A DNA stretch of 64,000 nt from positions 1 to 64,000 of the forward strand of contig NZ_BJDJ01000006.1 of assembly GCF_005405085.1 (NCBI RefSeq). Reading direction: 5' to 3'. This DNA is from Lactiplantibacillus daowaiensis. Lineage in GTDB: Bacteria; Bacillota; Bacilli; Lactobacillales; Lactobacillaceae. Made by a program: the position numbers and the translations under genes. Under the pieces are notes generated by a model that did not search any database, was not told the origin of the DNA, and saw only the letters and a list, made by a program, of their open reading frames with translations. Position 1 is the first letter of the stretch; each line of letters opens with the position of its first letter. Positions 7,331-16,917 of this stretch are shown piece after piece.

Positions 7331-8625
7331 TAAAACGGCCCCAAAATGGGCTACATGGTCGGTTGACCGTTCCCGGTGATAAGAGTATTTCGCATCGTGG
7401 TTTAATTTTTGGCGCGATTAGTACCGGAACGACGCGCTTGACTAACTTTTTGCCAGCTGAAGATTGTTTATCCACATTGACCGCCTTGCAACAATTGGGC
7501 GTCAAAATTGACCGGCATGAGACAACAGTGACTGTCCATGGGGTCGGCTTACATGGCTTAACGGCACCAACGCAGCCGTTAGATATGGGAAATGCTGGGA
7601 CGGCGACGCGGTTATTGGCCGGTTTACTAGCTGGCCAAGCATTTGACAGTACCTTAGTTGGCGATGACTCCCTCAGTCAACGCCCGATGCAACGGGTGCA
7701 ACAACCGTTAGCGCAAATGGGTGCCAAGCTTGACTTGACCGCGGGACATTTACCGATGCGGATTCACGGCCGAGCGTTGCAGTCGGCGACCATCAAGATG
7801 GCGGTGGCCAGTGCGCAAGTTAAAAGTGCATTGATCTTAGCGGCGCTTCAAGCACCAACGGCTAGCACGATCATTGAACAATTACCGACCCGGGATCATA
7901 CTGAACGGCTACTCACTGCGTTTGGTGGACAGCTCAACACCGCCGCCGATGGGCGCACGATTACGGTTCAACCACAACCCCATTTAACGGGGAAAACGGT
8001 CACGGTACCAGGTGATATGTCGTCTGCGGCTTTCTTTATGACCGCGGCAAGCATCGTACCTGGTTCCCAAATCACATTGCCCCAAGTTGGGTTGAATCCG
8101 ACTCGGACCGGCTTATTGCAAGTGCTACAACGCATGGGTGGTGATGTCACAGTTACCCCGCAAGCTAGTGTGGGCGAACCATTAGGCACGGTGACCGTTA
8201 AAGCGGCCACCTTAAAGCCGATTGACTTGGGGGCTGACGATATTCCAGCCGTAATCGATGAATTACCATTAGTTGCATTACTAGCGGCCACGGCGACAGG
8301 TGTGAGTCACATTACCGGGGCTAGCGAGCTACGTGTTAAAGAAACTGATCGCATCGCCACCATCGTCGCTGAACTCAAGAAGTTGGGCGTCCAAATTACC
8401 GAACAACCAGATGGTTTTACGATTGATGGTCGGCCAGCTTGGCAAGTCAAAACGGCGACTTTTGATAGTCATGGTGACCATCGCATCGGCATGATGATGG
8501 CGATTGCGGGATTACGGTTAACCCAGCCGACGACATTAGCACATGCCGAAGCGATTAACATTTCATATCCAGGTTTCTTTACTGATTTACAACAACTCTG
8601 TCCCACAAAGGAGGCGTTAGCATGA
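7318..8625 (+). CDS. aroA: 3-phosphoshikimate 1-carboxyvinyltransferase (EPSP synthase)
   Basis: 435 aa. It joins shikimate-3-phosphate and PEP to give EPSP. The N-terminal PGDKSISHRGLIFGAIS, the PEP-loop LDMGNAGTATRLLAGLL, the SAQVKSALILAAL segment, the catalytic region LGADDIPAVIDELPLVALL and RVKETDRIAT are all present in order. Two-lobed length is normal. The Gly in GNAGTATR is the form found in both sensitive and tolerant enzymes, and class cannot be settled by eye. Its start overlaps the previous gene and its stop overlaps tyrA (ATGA), so the genes are translationally coupled. Confidence 0.97.
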   Translation: MQTLIKRPQNGLHGRLTVPGDKSISHRGLIFGAISTGTTRLTNFLPAEDCLSTLTALQQLGVKIDRHETTVTVHGVGLHGLTAPTQPLDMGNAGTATRLLAGLLAGQAFDSTLVGDDSLSQRPMQRVQQPLAQMGAKLDLTAGHLPMRIHGRALQSATIKMAVASAQVKSALILAALQAPTASTIIEQLPTRDHTERLLTAFGGQLNTAADGRTITVQPQPHLTGKTVTVPGDMSSAAFFMTAASIVPGSQITLPQVGLNPTRTGLLQVLQRMGGDVTVTPQASVGEPLGTVTVKAATLKPIDLGADDIPAVIDELPLVALLAATATGVSHITGASELRVKETDRIATIVAELKKLGVQITEQPDGFTIDGRPAWQVKTATFDSHGDHRIGMMMAIAGLRLTQPTTLAHAEAINISYPGFFTDLQQLCPTKEALA

Positions 8626-9719
8626 CGCAAGTTTTGATTAATGGCCTGGGACTGATTGGCTGTTCGTTAGCGTTGGCGATTCGCCAAGCCCATCCGGCCG
8701 TACAGCTAGTTGGGTGTGATGTGCAGGCGGTAACTCGGGACTATGCGCGGCAACATCAAATCGTTGATGAAGTTACAAGCGATTTCTCAGCCGCCGCTTC
8801 AACCGCCGACGTCATTATTTTAGCGGGCCCCGTCAGTGTGATCACAGCGAACTTGGCGACGTTAGCCACGTTAACCTTAAAGCCCCAGGTGATCGTTACG
8901 GATGTGGGCAGCACCAAGCAGACAGTTTTACAAGCTGCACGACCCTTGCAACAACAAGGCATCACGGTTATCGGTGGGCACCCGATGGCTGGGTCGCATA
9001 AAGCTGGTATACAAGCGGGGCGGGCTGATTTGTTTGAAAATGCCTACTACTTTTTGGTGCCTGGTCTGGCGCCACAAGCCGCAGTCACGCAACTTCAGAC
9101 GTTGCTAGTTGGCACGCATGTTAAATGGCTAACGGTCACGCCGATGCAACACGATCGCTTGGTGGCGCAACTCAGTCATCTGCCACATATCGTCGCGGCG
9201 GCCTTGGTCAACCAAACGCAAACGACCTTTGCGGATTCACCATTAGGATTACGCTTGGCTGCAGGTGGCTTTAAAAGTATTACGCGGATCGCTTCGGCGG
9301 ACCCGACCATGTGGACGGCAATTTTGTTAAACAACGCGACACTGATAACCAATCGATTGCAGGCTTATCAAGACGCTTTAGGTCAAATTCAGGCGGCCAT
9401 TGAGCAACAAGATGTGCCACAAATCAAACAATTTTTTACGGCAGCCAAAACCACGCGGGATCATTTAGGTCCGGAACGGCTCGGGAGTTTACCAAATTTC
9501 TTTGATTTATTTCTCAATGTGCCGGATCAAGTTGGCTCAATCGCTGATGTGACCCAACGGTTAGCCCAAGCGAAGTTGTCGTTAGTGAATATTCATATTT
9601 TAGAGATTCGTGAAGAAGTGGACGGCGTCTTACAAGTGACCTTTGCCAATGCTGCCACCCGTGACCAAGCGGCCGCACTACTACAAGCCGCGGACTACCA
9701 AATCGTTAGGAGAGACTAA
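8622..9719 (+). CDS. tyrA: Prephenate dehydrogenase with ACT domain
   Basis: 365 aa. An N-terminal Rossmann motif GLGLIGCSLALAI (residues 8-20) binds NAD. The helical dimer domain carries GGHPMAGSHKAGI and the H-x-x-x-H-like MQHDRLVAQLSHLPHIVAAAL typical of TyrA. Residues from about 290 form an ACT domain (DQVGSIADVTQRLAQAKLSLVNIHI) that probably binds tyrosine for feedback inhibition. It converts prephenate to 4-hydroxyphenylpyruvate. The start codon overlaps the aroA stop; an AAAGGAGG site precedes it. Confidence 0.96.
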   Translation: MTQVLINGLGLIGCSLALAIRQAHPAVQLVGCDVQAVTRDYARQHQIVDEVTSDFSAAASTADVIILAGPVSVITANLATLATLTLKPQVIVTDVGSTKQTVLQAARPLQQQGITVIGGHPMAGSHKAGIQAGRADLFENAYYFLVPGLAPQAAVTQLQTLLVGTHVKWLTVTPMQHDRLVAQLSHLPHIVAAALVNQTQTTFADSPLGLRLAAGGFKSITRIASADPTMWTAILLNNATLITNRLQAYQDALGQIQAAIEQQDVPQIKQFFTAAKTTRDHLGPERLGSLPNFFDLFLNVPDQVGSIADVTQRLAQAKLSLVNIHILEIREEVDGVLQVTFANAATRDQAAALLQAADYQIVRRD

Positions 9720-9720
9720 A

Positions 9721-10245
9721 ATGAAAGCAATTTTAATTGGGTTTATGGGCAGTGGTAAAACCACTGTCGGACGTTTACTGGCGCAACAAACCGGGACTGA
9801 ACACGCGGATTTAGATGAGTTGATTGTTGCATCTGCGGGGTGTGCCATTACAGACATCTTTGCAAATCAGGGGGAAGCTTATTTCCGGCGGTTAGAACAA
9901 CAAACCTTGCGGCGGGCGTTGACCACACCGGGAATTCTCTCAACTGGCGGCGGGACGCCAACGATGCCAGCCAATGCAGCCATCTTAACGGCGAGCCCGG
10001 TACCCGTGATTTTACTAGCAGCTAGTGATGCCACGATTTTACAACGGGTTACCGGCGATGCGAGTCGGCCACTAGTCAATGACTTAGATACGACGGCGTT
10101 ATTAGACTTGAAACATCGGCGCGCACCGCTCTACGAAGCTGCCGCTGACTTAGTGATTCAAACCGATGCCTTAACGCCGCAACAAATTGTGACCACGATT
10201 CAAGACTGGTTAGCACAGCCAGCGCAACAAGTGGCACGCGCGTAA
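9721..10245 (+). CDS. aroK: Shikimate kinase
   Basis: 174 aa from the ATG at 9721 after GGAGAG; upstream codons belong to tyrA. It phosphorylates shikimate at the 3-hydroxyl using ATP. A P-loop GFMGSGKTT is at residues 7-15, the shikimate-binding DLDELI is near residue 32, the FRRLEQQ Arg is present, STGGGTP gives the Walker-B-like GGG, and the lid region RPL is retained. It is the last gene of the aromatic operon, closed by a terminator. aroB, aroD, aroE and a DAHP synthase are not in the window. Confidence 0.96.
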   Translation: MKAILIGFMGSGKTTVGRLLAQQTGTEHADLDELIVASAGCAITDIFANQGEAYFRRLEQQTLRRALTTPGILSTGGGTPTMPANAAILTASPVPVILLAASDATILQRVTGDASRPLVNDLDTTALLDLKHRRAPLYEAAADLVIQTDALTPQQIVTTIQDWLAQPAQQVARA

Positions 10246-10246
10246 T

Positions 10247-10283
10247 CAAAAAGCCCCACGACTCGATTTGAGCCGCGGGGTTT
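10247..10283. terminator. Terminator after aroK, shared with the convergent GDPD gene
   Basis: AAAAAGCCCC..CG with CG..GGGGTTT form a hairpin between convergent stop codons. A-rich and T-rich sides suit both directions. Confidence 0.7.
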
Positions 10284-10292
10284 CGGTGTGTA

Positions 10293-12086
10293 TTAATCAT
10301 TTGAAGTTAAATTGAGTTCGTTCATAAAGGTCAGTAGTAATTTAGCGTAACCCGGATGATCGGTATTGCTCTTCGCTTCAACTTGCATTTCATGTAAATT
10401 ATCAGTGATGATACCGGTAACGCCCATAAACATCATTTGATCCATTTGATCGGTATCGTCGATGTCCCAAGCATAAACTTTCTTATGATGGCGGTCGGCT
10501 TTATCGACGAATTGGTCATTTAAGGTGGTGACTTCCATCGTATAACCGTTGGCTTTCGTGTAAGGGAAAGTCAAGTTATACGGCATGATGTAGTTCACGA
10601 ATTGTTTCGTATCCAGCGTCTTTAAGTCGTTCATGACCTTATAACTCAAGGTATGGACTTGATCGTGATTGGCCAATAGTTTTTGACCATACCATTTCAC
10701 GAAGTTCTTAGTGTCTTGGCGACGATAAATTGACGATGTTTTGATTTCAACCAATAGTTTTTGATGATGCTTGATAGCGGCAGTCAAATATTGATCAAAG
10801 CTCGGAATTTTAGCTTGGTAACCATTTTCACGAACCGTGATTTTTTGCAATTGTTTAAGGGTTAATTGCGATGGTTTCTTCTTAATGCCGGCCAAACTTT
10901 TCAGACTCGGATCATGCATCACCACGAATTTATGATCCTTGGTGACCTGAATATCCATTTCAACATAATCGGGTTTTTCACGGCTCGTTTTAATCAATGC
11001 TGGAATGGTATTTTGAACGCCATTGCCATTATCGACGCCGCGGTGAGAGATCATCAGCGGCTTTGAAATGGCGAGGCCGTTTAAATAAACTAAGTTAAAT
11101 GCGACGAGCAAACCACTGGCTAAAGTCAGTCCCACGACCACACCACTACGGGTCAACCGTTTTAAGCGGGGTGGTTCGTTAAAGCGGAGTTGATCAGCGC
11201 TAGGTAAGCTCAAGTCTTGCCGATAACCCGCGATGATCAACATCATGAAAATGGCGGTCGTGTAACAGATAATGATTTCGGTAATGACTTCCATAATAAA
11301 GAGATTGACTGTTGCAGCTGCCATCCCAAAACTAGTCGTATCAAAATAAAGTTGCGCGAGATAAAGCGCGGTATAGCACAACGTCACAATGACGGTGACC
11401 ATCCCTAAAATAACGAGTGAATGCCAGAAGTAACGCCAAACGCGGTGGCGACTTTGATGCCAGCTTTGTGTAACGGCCATGCGCCAAGGTAATTGGTCGA
11501 TAATCATGAGTGGTAGTAACGTCATTAAACGCAAGCCGACGTAACCCGCGACGATGTAAAAGGCAATTAAGCCCACTGCCATCCAAGGATTATCGAGTAA
11601 ATAAGCCACGATAAAAGCCGGAATCTTAGCTTTGTTCAGGAGTGGGGTCGTGAAAATATAGCTCCCAAACGGCAAGATCACGATGAAGTAACCGATAAAG
11701 AATAAGAAAGTACTGATCGAGGTATCGTGCAAGCTTTGAATCGTGTCACGAATCACGGCACGTACGGTCGCTGGCCGGCTATTTAAAATATTGGTAATGC
11801 CTAATAATAAGAAGGCAAATTGCCAATAGACTAAAATAATCAGTGCTAGCAAGATTACTAGCATGCCAATCGCCGCGAGTGGGTGCTTGATGATAATATT
11901 GCCAAGATTGGTATAAGATACATAGGCAACGCCTTGAGATTTCAGTAACATCTCCAAGGCCCAGTTAAAGAATGGAATTGCTAAATAACTAATGGCGAGG
12001 TTCGTGCCAAAAATCAGCGCCACATAACTACCCCAGTGCTGATAAAAACGGCGGGTCCCAGCCCACCAAAAACGCCATGCCCCCAT
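10293..12086 (-). CDS. Membrane glycerophosphodiester phosphodiesterase
   Basis: 597 aa. The N-terminal 340 or so residues form a glycerophosphoryl diester phosphodiesterase membrane domain with about eight hydrophobic segments. The C-terminal 245 residues are a GDPD TIM barrel with SHRGVDNGNGVQNTIPALI (His-Arg and the expected Glu replaced by Gln-Asn context), EMDIQVTKDHKFVVMHD (E-x-D and catalytic His) and LLVEIKTS. It hydrolyses glycerophosphodiesters or lipoteichoic-acid-like polyglycerophosphate to glycerol-3-phosphate plus alcohol, probably at the outer face of the membrane. AGGGGG lies 7 nt before the ATG. A separate soluble GDPD lies at 43238. Confidence 0.88.
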   Translation of the reverse strand: MGAWRFWWAGTRRFYQHWGSYVALIFGTNLAISYLAIPFFNWALEMLLKSQGVAYVSYTNLGNIIIKHPLAAIGMLVILLALIILVYWQFAFLLLGITNILNSRPATVRAVIRDTIQSLHDTSISTFLFFIGYFIVILPFGSYIFTTPLLNKAKIPAFIVAYLLDNPWMAVGLIAFYIVAGYVGLRLMTLLPLMIIDQLPWRMAVTQSWHQSRHRVWRYFWHSLVILGMVTVIVTLCYTALYLAQLYFDTTSFGMAAATVNLFIMEVITEIIICYTTAIFMMLIIAGYRQDLSLPSADQLRFNEPPRLKRLTRSGVVVGLTLASGLLVAFNLVYLNGLAISKPLMISHRGVDNGNGVQNTIPALIKTSREKPDYVEMDIQVTKDHKFVVMHDPSLKSLAGIKKKPSQLTLKQLQKITVRENGYQAKIPSFDQYLTAAIKHHQKLLVEIKTSSIYRRQDTKNFVKWYGQKLLANHDQVHTLSYKVMNDLKTLDTKQFVNYIMPYNLTFPYTKANGYTMEVTTLNDQFVDKADRHHKKVYAWDIDDTDQMDQMMFMGVTGIITDNLHEMQVEAKSNTDHPGYAKLLLTFMNELNLTSND

Positions 12087-12244
12087 GTGCAGGCCCCCTA
12101 AAATTAATTTAATTATAGTTTAGCATATTCGGGTTAGGTTCTTGGGGAAAGTTTTAAGGATACTTGTATACTTAAAAGGGTAAGCGCTATCAGATATAGG
12201 CAGTACGGGTTAATAATGTAGGTAAGTGCCAGCGAGGTGAAAAG

Positions 12245-12907
12245 ATGCGCGAAAAATTAACGTGGTTATTATTGAGTTTATGCAATATCGTTCTATTGAT
12301 TCGGATTGGTTCTTTAGTCCTGAACCGGCAGCAACATGTCTTGAAGAGTTGGCCGACCATGTTCTTTTGGCTTTGGATCGGACTGCTAATTATCAGTTTG
12401 GGTTATTTGGATTGGCTGACGTTTATTAGTTTACGGCGGGCATTTACGCAACAACAGCAATGGTGGGGCAGCTTGTTGGTTGCCGGTGGTGTATTAATGG
12501 CGTTAGTCATGCATCCGAGTGTTGCGGCTAAACAGTTAACACTTAAGCCGGTTGCTGCAAAGACAATTAGTCGGGTGGTGAATCATCAAACGACACATTT
12601 TGATCGGTCGCCAGTTTATTTTTATGTCCCTAATCGTCATGTGACCACGATAAAAAAACAAATCAGTGATATGAATACTGGTGATAATGGGGTGATTTAT
12701 ATGTGCAATTTAAAGACTGCCAAGCAAGACCTGTCGGCGGCTCAATATCGACAATTAGTTAAAGCTTTGAAAATTCGTAGTCAAAATGTAATTGTTGATT
12801 TTGAGCCTATTGATGGCGATGACACTTTTAAAACGTATAATCATGTCGAAGCGGCGGATCAATTTGGTCAAGTTATGGCTAAGTATCAGCAGCAATTTGC
12901 TTGGTAG
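12245..12907 (+). CDS. Membrane-anchored protein of unknown function
   Basis: 220 aa, with a GAGGTGAAAAG ribosome site just before the ATG. Three hydrophobic segments occupy roughly residues 7-27, 38-60 and 78-95. They are followed by a soluble domain of about 120 residues with VYFYVPNRHVTTIKKQ and VIVDFEPIDGDDTF. The last part resembles a thioredoxin-like small-molecule or bacteriocin-transport accessory fold (strand-turn-strand with a Cys in VIYMCNLKTAK), but this is a weak impression. No terminator is visible directly after it. Confidence 0.6.
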   Translation: MREKLTWLLLSLCNIVLLIRIGSLVLNRQQHVLKSWPTMFFWLWIGLLIISLGYLDWLTFISLRRAFTQQQQWWGSLLVAGGVLMALVMHPSVAAKQLTLKPVAAKTISRVVNHQTTHFDRSPVYFYVPNRHVTTIKKQISDMNTGDNGVIYMCNLKTAKQDLSAAQYRQLVKALKIRSQNVIVDFEPIDGDDTFKTYNHVEAADQFGQVMAKYQQQFAW

Positions 12908-13089
12908 TTTAATAATGAATAGAACTATACCAATCAACTAGGACGCTGATTTTTAACTGATTGTGTGACAAAGCTTTGAAACTTCTGTGCTGTTTGTCAG
13001 ATTCCCTTACATTCACGATATCGGTAGTGTATAACAAACTTAGGCATACCAAAAGTACGTGAGTCGATGCCAAGGGAGGATTTTTTAAG

Positions 13090-14484
13090 ATGAATAAAAC
13101 CAAACGTAACATCACCATTGCTTTAACGAGTACGGCACTGGTCGGGGGCTTAGCAGCGGCGCCCCAAGTGCTACAACACTTACAGCCAGCGACGACTGTT
13201 CAGGCGGCCACCAAGGCCAAGCCAAGTGGGACTAAAGCCCCAGGGTCCACTAGTAGCAGTAGTGCTAAATTATCTGGCAAGACAACGATAACGGGGATCA
13301 AATCACTGAGTGGTAAAACCATTAAGTCGACAACTGCTAACCAATCTGCAGTTTATGTGAAGAGCGGCGGTAAATTAACGTTAAACAATAGCAAATTAAC
13401 CAAGACCGGCAGCACGAGTAGCGCCGATAGTAGTAATTTTTATGGTCAAAATGCCGGGTTGTTAGTGACTAAGGGCAGTAGTGCGACCGTCAACAAGTTA
13501 ACTGAAACGACGAATGCCACCGGCGCCAATGGAATTTTTGCCACTGGTAAGAATGCCAAAGTCACGATAAAAAATAGTACGATTAACACAAGCAAATCAT
13601 CGTCACGAGGGTTAGATGCCACTTATAAAGGTAAGATTACGGCGACGAACACCAATATTACGACGAAAGGCAGTCATTCAGCTGCGTTAGCCACTGATCG
13701 TGGTGGCGGGACCGTTAGCTTAACCAAAGGGACCTTAAAGACGGCTGGTGATGGGTCGCCAGTCATCTATTCAACGGGGGCCATTACCGCCACGAATGTG
13801 ACCGGGACAGCGACTGACGCTGAAGCCGCTGATATTGAAGGGTCAAATAGTATTACCGTGAAGAATTCTAAGTTGACTGGTGAAAAGAATAACGGGGTCA
13901 TGTTGTATCAAAGCATGTCCGGTGATTCTGAAGTTGGGACTTCGGTCTTTACGATGACTAACGGGAGTCTCACGTCTAAGGTCAAGAGTGGCACTAAAGG
14001 CACCACCAACCATACGGGTGCGATGTTCTATGTCACCAATACCACGGCTAAAATCAATTTGACTAACGTTAAATTAACCAACGCTTCTTCAACGTTGATT
14101 CGTTTAGCCAGTGATCGTTGGGGCACCAGTGGTAGTAATGGGGGTAAATTGACCTTTACGGCTAAAAACCAAACGTTGAAGGGGAACATTTTAGTGGCTA
14201 AAGGGAGTACCTTGAAGCTGAACTTAACGAGTGGTAGCAAGCTAACTGGTGCCATCAACAGTGCTGACACGGCCGGCAAGACCACGTTGACTTTGAAAGG
14301 CAACAACAAGTGGGTCGTAACGAAGAATTCACATGTGACCGCTTTGGTCAGCACCAAGAGCGCGTTAAAACATATCCAATCTAATGGTCATAATGTCTAT
14401 TATGCTAAGAGCAATAGCGCCAATAAGTGGTTAAATGGTAAGACTTACAAATTAAGTGGCGGTGGTAAGTTGATCGCTGAATAG
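13090..14484 (+). CDS. Secreted Ser/Thr-rich beta-helix-type surface protein
   Basis: 464 aa with GGGAGG upstream. The signal peptide MNKTKRNITIALTSTALVGG is followed by cleavage near VQAA (residues 38-41) and a Ser/Thr/Lys linker. From about residue 65 on, short imperfect repeats such as GKLTLNNSKLTKTGS, AKVTIKNSTINTSKS and GKITATNTNITTKGS alternate hydrophobic and Thr/Asn positions, typical of a right-handed parallel beta-helix (pectate-lyase-like or adhesin-like). No LPXTG, lipobox or C-terminal membrane anchor is seen, so wall retention would need another mechanism. The C-terminus (VYYAKSNSANKWLNGKTY) resembles the small secreted proteins near 717-1463. Substrate or ligand unknown. Confidence 0.75.
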   Translation: MNKTKRNITIALTSTALVGGLAAAPQVLQHLQPATTVQAATKAKPSGTKAPGSTSSSSAKLSGKTTITGIKSLSGKTIKSTTANQSAVYVKSGGKLTLNNSKLTKTGSTSSADSSNFYGQNAGLLVTKGSSATVNKLTETTNATGANGIFATGKNAKVTIKNSTINTSKSSSRGLDATYKGKITATNTNITTKGSHSAALATDRGGGTVSLTKGTLKTAGDGSPVIYSTGAITATNVTGTATDAEAADIEGSNSITVKNSKLTGEKNNGVMLYQSMSGDSEVGTSVFTMTNGSLTSKVKSGTKGTTNHTGAMFYVTNTTAKINLTNVKLTNASSTLIRLASDRWGTSGSNGGKLTFTAKNQTLKGNILVAKGSTLKLNLTSGSKLTGAINSADTAGKTTLTLKGNNKWVVTKNSHVTALVSTKSALKHIQSNGHNVYYAKSNSANKWLNGKTYKLSGGGKLIAE

Positions 14485-14486
14485 TT

Positions 14487-14520
14487 AAAAAAGGCATCGG
14501 CTAACGTCGATGTCTTTTAT
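14487..14520 (+). terminator. Terminator after the beta-helix gene
   Basis: GGCATCG and CGATGTC arms flank a short loop followed by TTTTATTT. It lies between convergent stop codons. Confidence 0.6.
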
Positions 14521-15846
14521 TTAGCCTAAATGCCAAATTAAATTTAAGTTCAAAATGGTGATAATCGTTGTGAGGCCGTAGCCTAACCAAGTCGTCCACC
14601 GCGAATTGACATGGTTGCCCATTAAGGCTTTATTACCAGTTAGGGCGACCATTGGATATAACGTGAATGGTAAGGCGATGCTGAGCGCGACTTGCGCATA
14701 AATAATCAGGTTTTCAAAGGCTTGATCAGTAAAACCGACTGCCCAGCCAATGATAAAAATCGGAACCAAAGTCACTAATCGCGTCAATAGGCGCCGCTGC
14801 CACAATGGAAGACGAATATGCAAGTAGCCTTCCATCACGATTTGTCCAGCTAAGGTACTAGTGATGGACGAAATTAGGCCAGTAATCAATAAGGCAAACG
14901 CAAATAACGTACTCATGATGGGACTAGCTAACTGACCAACGATAGCGGTACTTTTTAACCCCGCATAGACAGCGGCGAGACTAGCTAATTGGTGATCAGT
15001 GTGGAAAAAGAGGGTGCCACCTAAAATCAACAGTAAGGCATTGATTAAAAAGGCGGCCACTAAATGCACGTTGGAGTCCCAATTGGCAAAGCGTAACGCT
15101 TCGTTAACTTGGGCTGGATTGTGATAATCATAGCGGCGACTTTGCGCTAAAGATGAGTGCAGATACAAGTTGTGCGGCATAATCGTTGCGCCTAAAATCC
15201 CTAAACTCAAAATTAACGCGGCATGATTTTTAATGATTAAATTGGTTGGCACGAGTCCCGTTAAAATCGCCGTTAGTGGTGGTTGTGCGCGCCCGACTTC
15301 CAGACCAAAAATCACGCCTACCGTGATAATAGCGGCTAAGACGATGAATTCAATTCGGCGAATGCCAAACCGTAAAAATAACAAGACGACTAAGACGTCG
15401 GCAATTGTTAACAAAATACCTGCGACCAGCGGGAGTCCAAATAGTAAGTTTAAGGCAACGGCCGTGCCGATGACCCCCGTCATATCGGTGGCCATCATCG
15501 CGACTTCGTTCAAGATCCAGAGCCCATAACGGACGGGGCGTGGTAAGGTGGCGGCAATGGCTTGGGCTAAATCTTGTCGTGCCACGACACCGAGTTTGAT
15601 GGCTAACGTTTGCATAAACATGGCGACAATGATGGCAATCAACAAGACGGCGAGTAAATGGTATCGAAATTGACTACCACCAGCTAGTGAGGTCAGCCAG
15701 TTTCCGGGATCCATGTAACCAACGGCCACTAAAGCCCCTGGACCACTGTATGCGAGAAATTTTTGCCAGAAAGCTGATTGGTACACATCTGGGACTGGGA
15801 CACTTTGATTGATTTCTGCCAAACTTTTCGGCGTTGGTTTAGCCAT
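14521..15846 (-). CDS. mntH: Nramp-family Mn(2+)/H+ transporter
   Basis: 441 aa from the ATG at 15846, where GGAGG lies 9 nt upstream; the longer frame reads back into hemH. It imports manganese by proton symport in the membrane. Nramp signatures are clear: the metal-binding DPGNW in helix 1 (GYMDPGNWLTSLAGG), and MPHNLYLHSSL (helix 6 M-P-H) with the following QSRRYD. About eleven hydrophobic segments are visible. The start codon overlaps the hemH stop by 8 nt (ATGGCTAA), so the two are translationally coupled. Lactobacilli accumulate high Mn, which fits a housekeeping importer. Confidence 0.95.
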   Translation of the reverse strand: MAKPTPKSLAEINQSVPVPDVYQSAFWQKFLAYSGPGALVAVGYMDPGNWLTSLAGGSQFRYHLLAVLLIAIIVAMFMQTLAIKLGVVARQDLAQAIAATLPRPVRYGLWILNEVAMMATDMTGVIGTAVALNLLFGLPLVAGILLTIADVLVVLLFLRFGIRRIEFIVLAAIITVGVIFGLEVGRAQPPLTAILTGLVPTNLIIKNHAALILSLGILGATIMPHNLYLHSSLAQSRRYDYHNPAQVNEALRFANWDSNVHLVAAFLINALLLILGGTLFFHTDHQLASLAAVYAGLKSTAIVGQLASPIMSTLFAFALLITGLISSITSTLAGQIVMEGYLHIRLPLWQRRLLTRLVTLVPIFIIGWAVGFTDQAFENLIIYAQVALSIALPFTLYPMVALTGNKALMGNHVNSRWTTWLGYGLTTIITILNLNLIWHLG

Positions 15847-16792
15847 TGACGACCGCCTCCAATTGCCGTTTGGCCAAGGTCGCCAATAACTGACTGAAGG
15901 TCGGATCATCATTCATCGGTGGCACGAGGTCAAAGCGGTCTCCACCACAAGCTTTGAAGGTTTGATAGTTTTGAACATAATCTTCTTCAATCGTTTCAAG
16001 ACAGTCAACAACAAATGAAGGTGTTGCGACGAGCACGTTACGCTTACCCATCTCAACGAGTTGCATTAATTCATTTTTTAAGTAGGGTTTTAGCCAAGGC
16101 ATCGGACCGAATTTTGATTGATAGGCCGTGACGACTTTTGCTTGCGCCGCGGGGCTCAAACGGTCAAGCATGGCTTGGGTGGTTGCTTGACATTGTGCTT
16201 GATAAGGATCACCATGGCGGACCATCGCAGTCGGAATACTATGGTAACTAATGACGATGGCGTCGTAATGATGGCGGTCATAACTCATCTGGATTTGGTC
16301 AGCCAAGAGGTCTTGATAGACGGGTTCGTCGTAAAAATGCGTGATAAATTCAAATGGTAACCCCGTGGCAGCCGCTTGGCGCTTAATGCCAGCATGGGTA
16401 CTTTGCGTATATTGCGGGAATAATGGTAGAACGACGAGTTGAGTGTCGCCGCGGTTATGCATGGCCATTAAAGTCGTATCAATCGCTGGTTTACCATAGG
16501 TCATCGCCAGTTGGACATCCCAGGTGGGGAGTTGTGCCTGTACGAGACGCTGAATGGCGCGCGAATTAACGATCAGTGGTGAGCCACTAGCTAACCAACT
16601 GTCACGATAAAAGGTGGCGGAACGCCAAGCCCGCATTGGCAAAATGACACCGCGTAAAAGGGGTTGCCAAAGTGCTTTGGGCATTTCGACCACACTTGGA
16701 TCGCTCAGAAACGTTTGTAAATATTGTTTGACGTCCCGGGTCGTTGGCGAGGCCGGGGAACCAAGATTAACGAGTAATAACCCAGGTTGCAT
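15839..16792 (-). CDS. hemH: Ferrochelatase (coproporphyrin ferrochelatase type)
   Basis: 317 aa from the ATG at 16792; AAGGAAG lies 8 nt upstream, while the TTG at 16801 is too close. It inserts Fe(2+) into a porphyrin. Family features are VNLGSPASPT at the N-terminus, the catalytic-His segment IVISYHSIPTAMVRHGDPY, the YQSKFGPMPWLKP block and the VVDCLETIEED C-terminal helix with conserved Glu. The gene is cotranscribed with mntH. No other haem synthesis gene is in the window. An orphan HemH in lactobacilli, which usually need external haem, suggests metal insertion into imported porphyrin; that is inferred. Confidence 0.92.
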   Translation of the reverse strand: MQPGLLLVNLGSPASPTTRDVKQYLQTFLSDPSVVEMPKALWQPLLRGVILPMRAWRSATFYRDSWLASGSPLIVNSRAIQRLVQAQLPTWDVQLAMTYGKPAIDTTLMAMHNRGDTQLVVLPLFPQYTQSTHAGIKRQAAATGLPFEFITHFYDEPVYQDLLADQIQMSYDRHHYDAIVISYHSIPTAMVRHGDPYQAQCQATTQAMLDRLSPAAQAKVVTAYQSKFGPMPWLKPYLKNELMQLVEMGKRNVLVATPSFVVDCLETIEEDYVQNYQTFKACGGDRFDLVPPMNDDPTFSQLLATLAKRQLEAVVNG

Positions 16793-16917
16793 AGTCAACA
16801 CTTCCTTGTTTAGACTTACAAATTAATCTTCGCACAACCTGATTGTAAAAGGTAGCGTTTACCAATGATTTATAACGGTTATCAAGTGATAATTACTAGT
16901 GTGGTTTGCCAAGTGAC

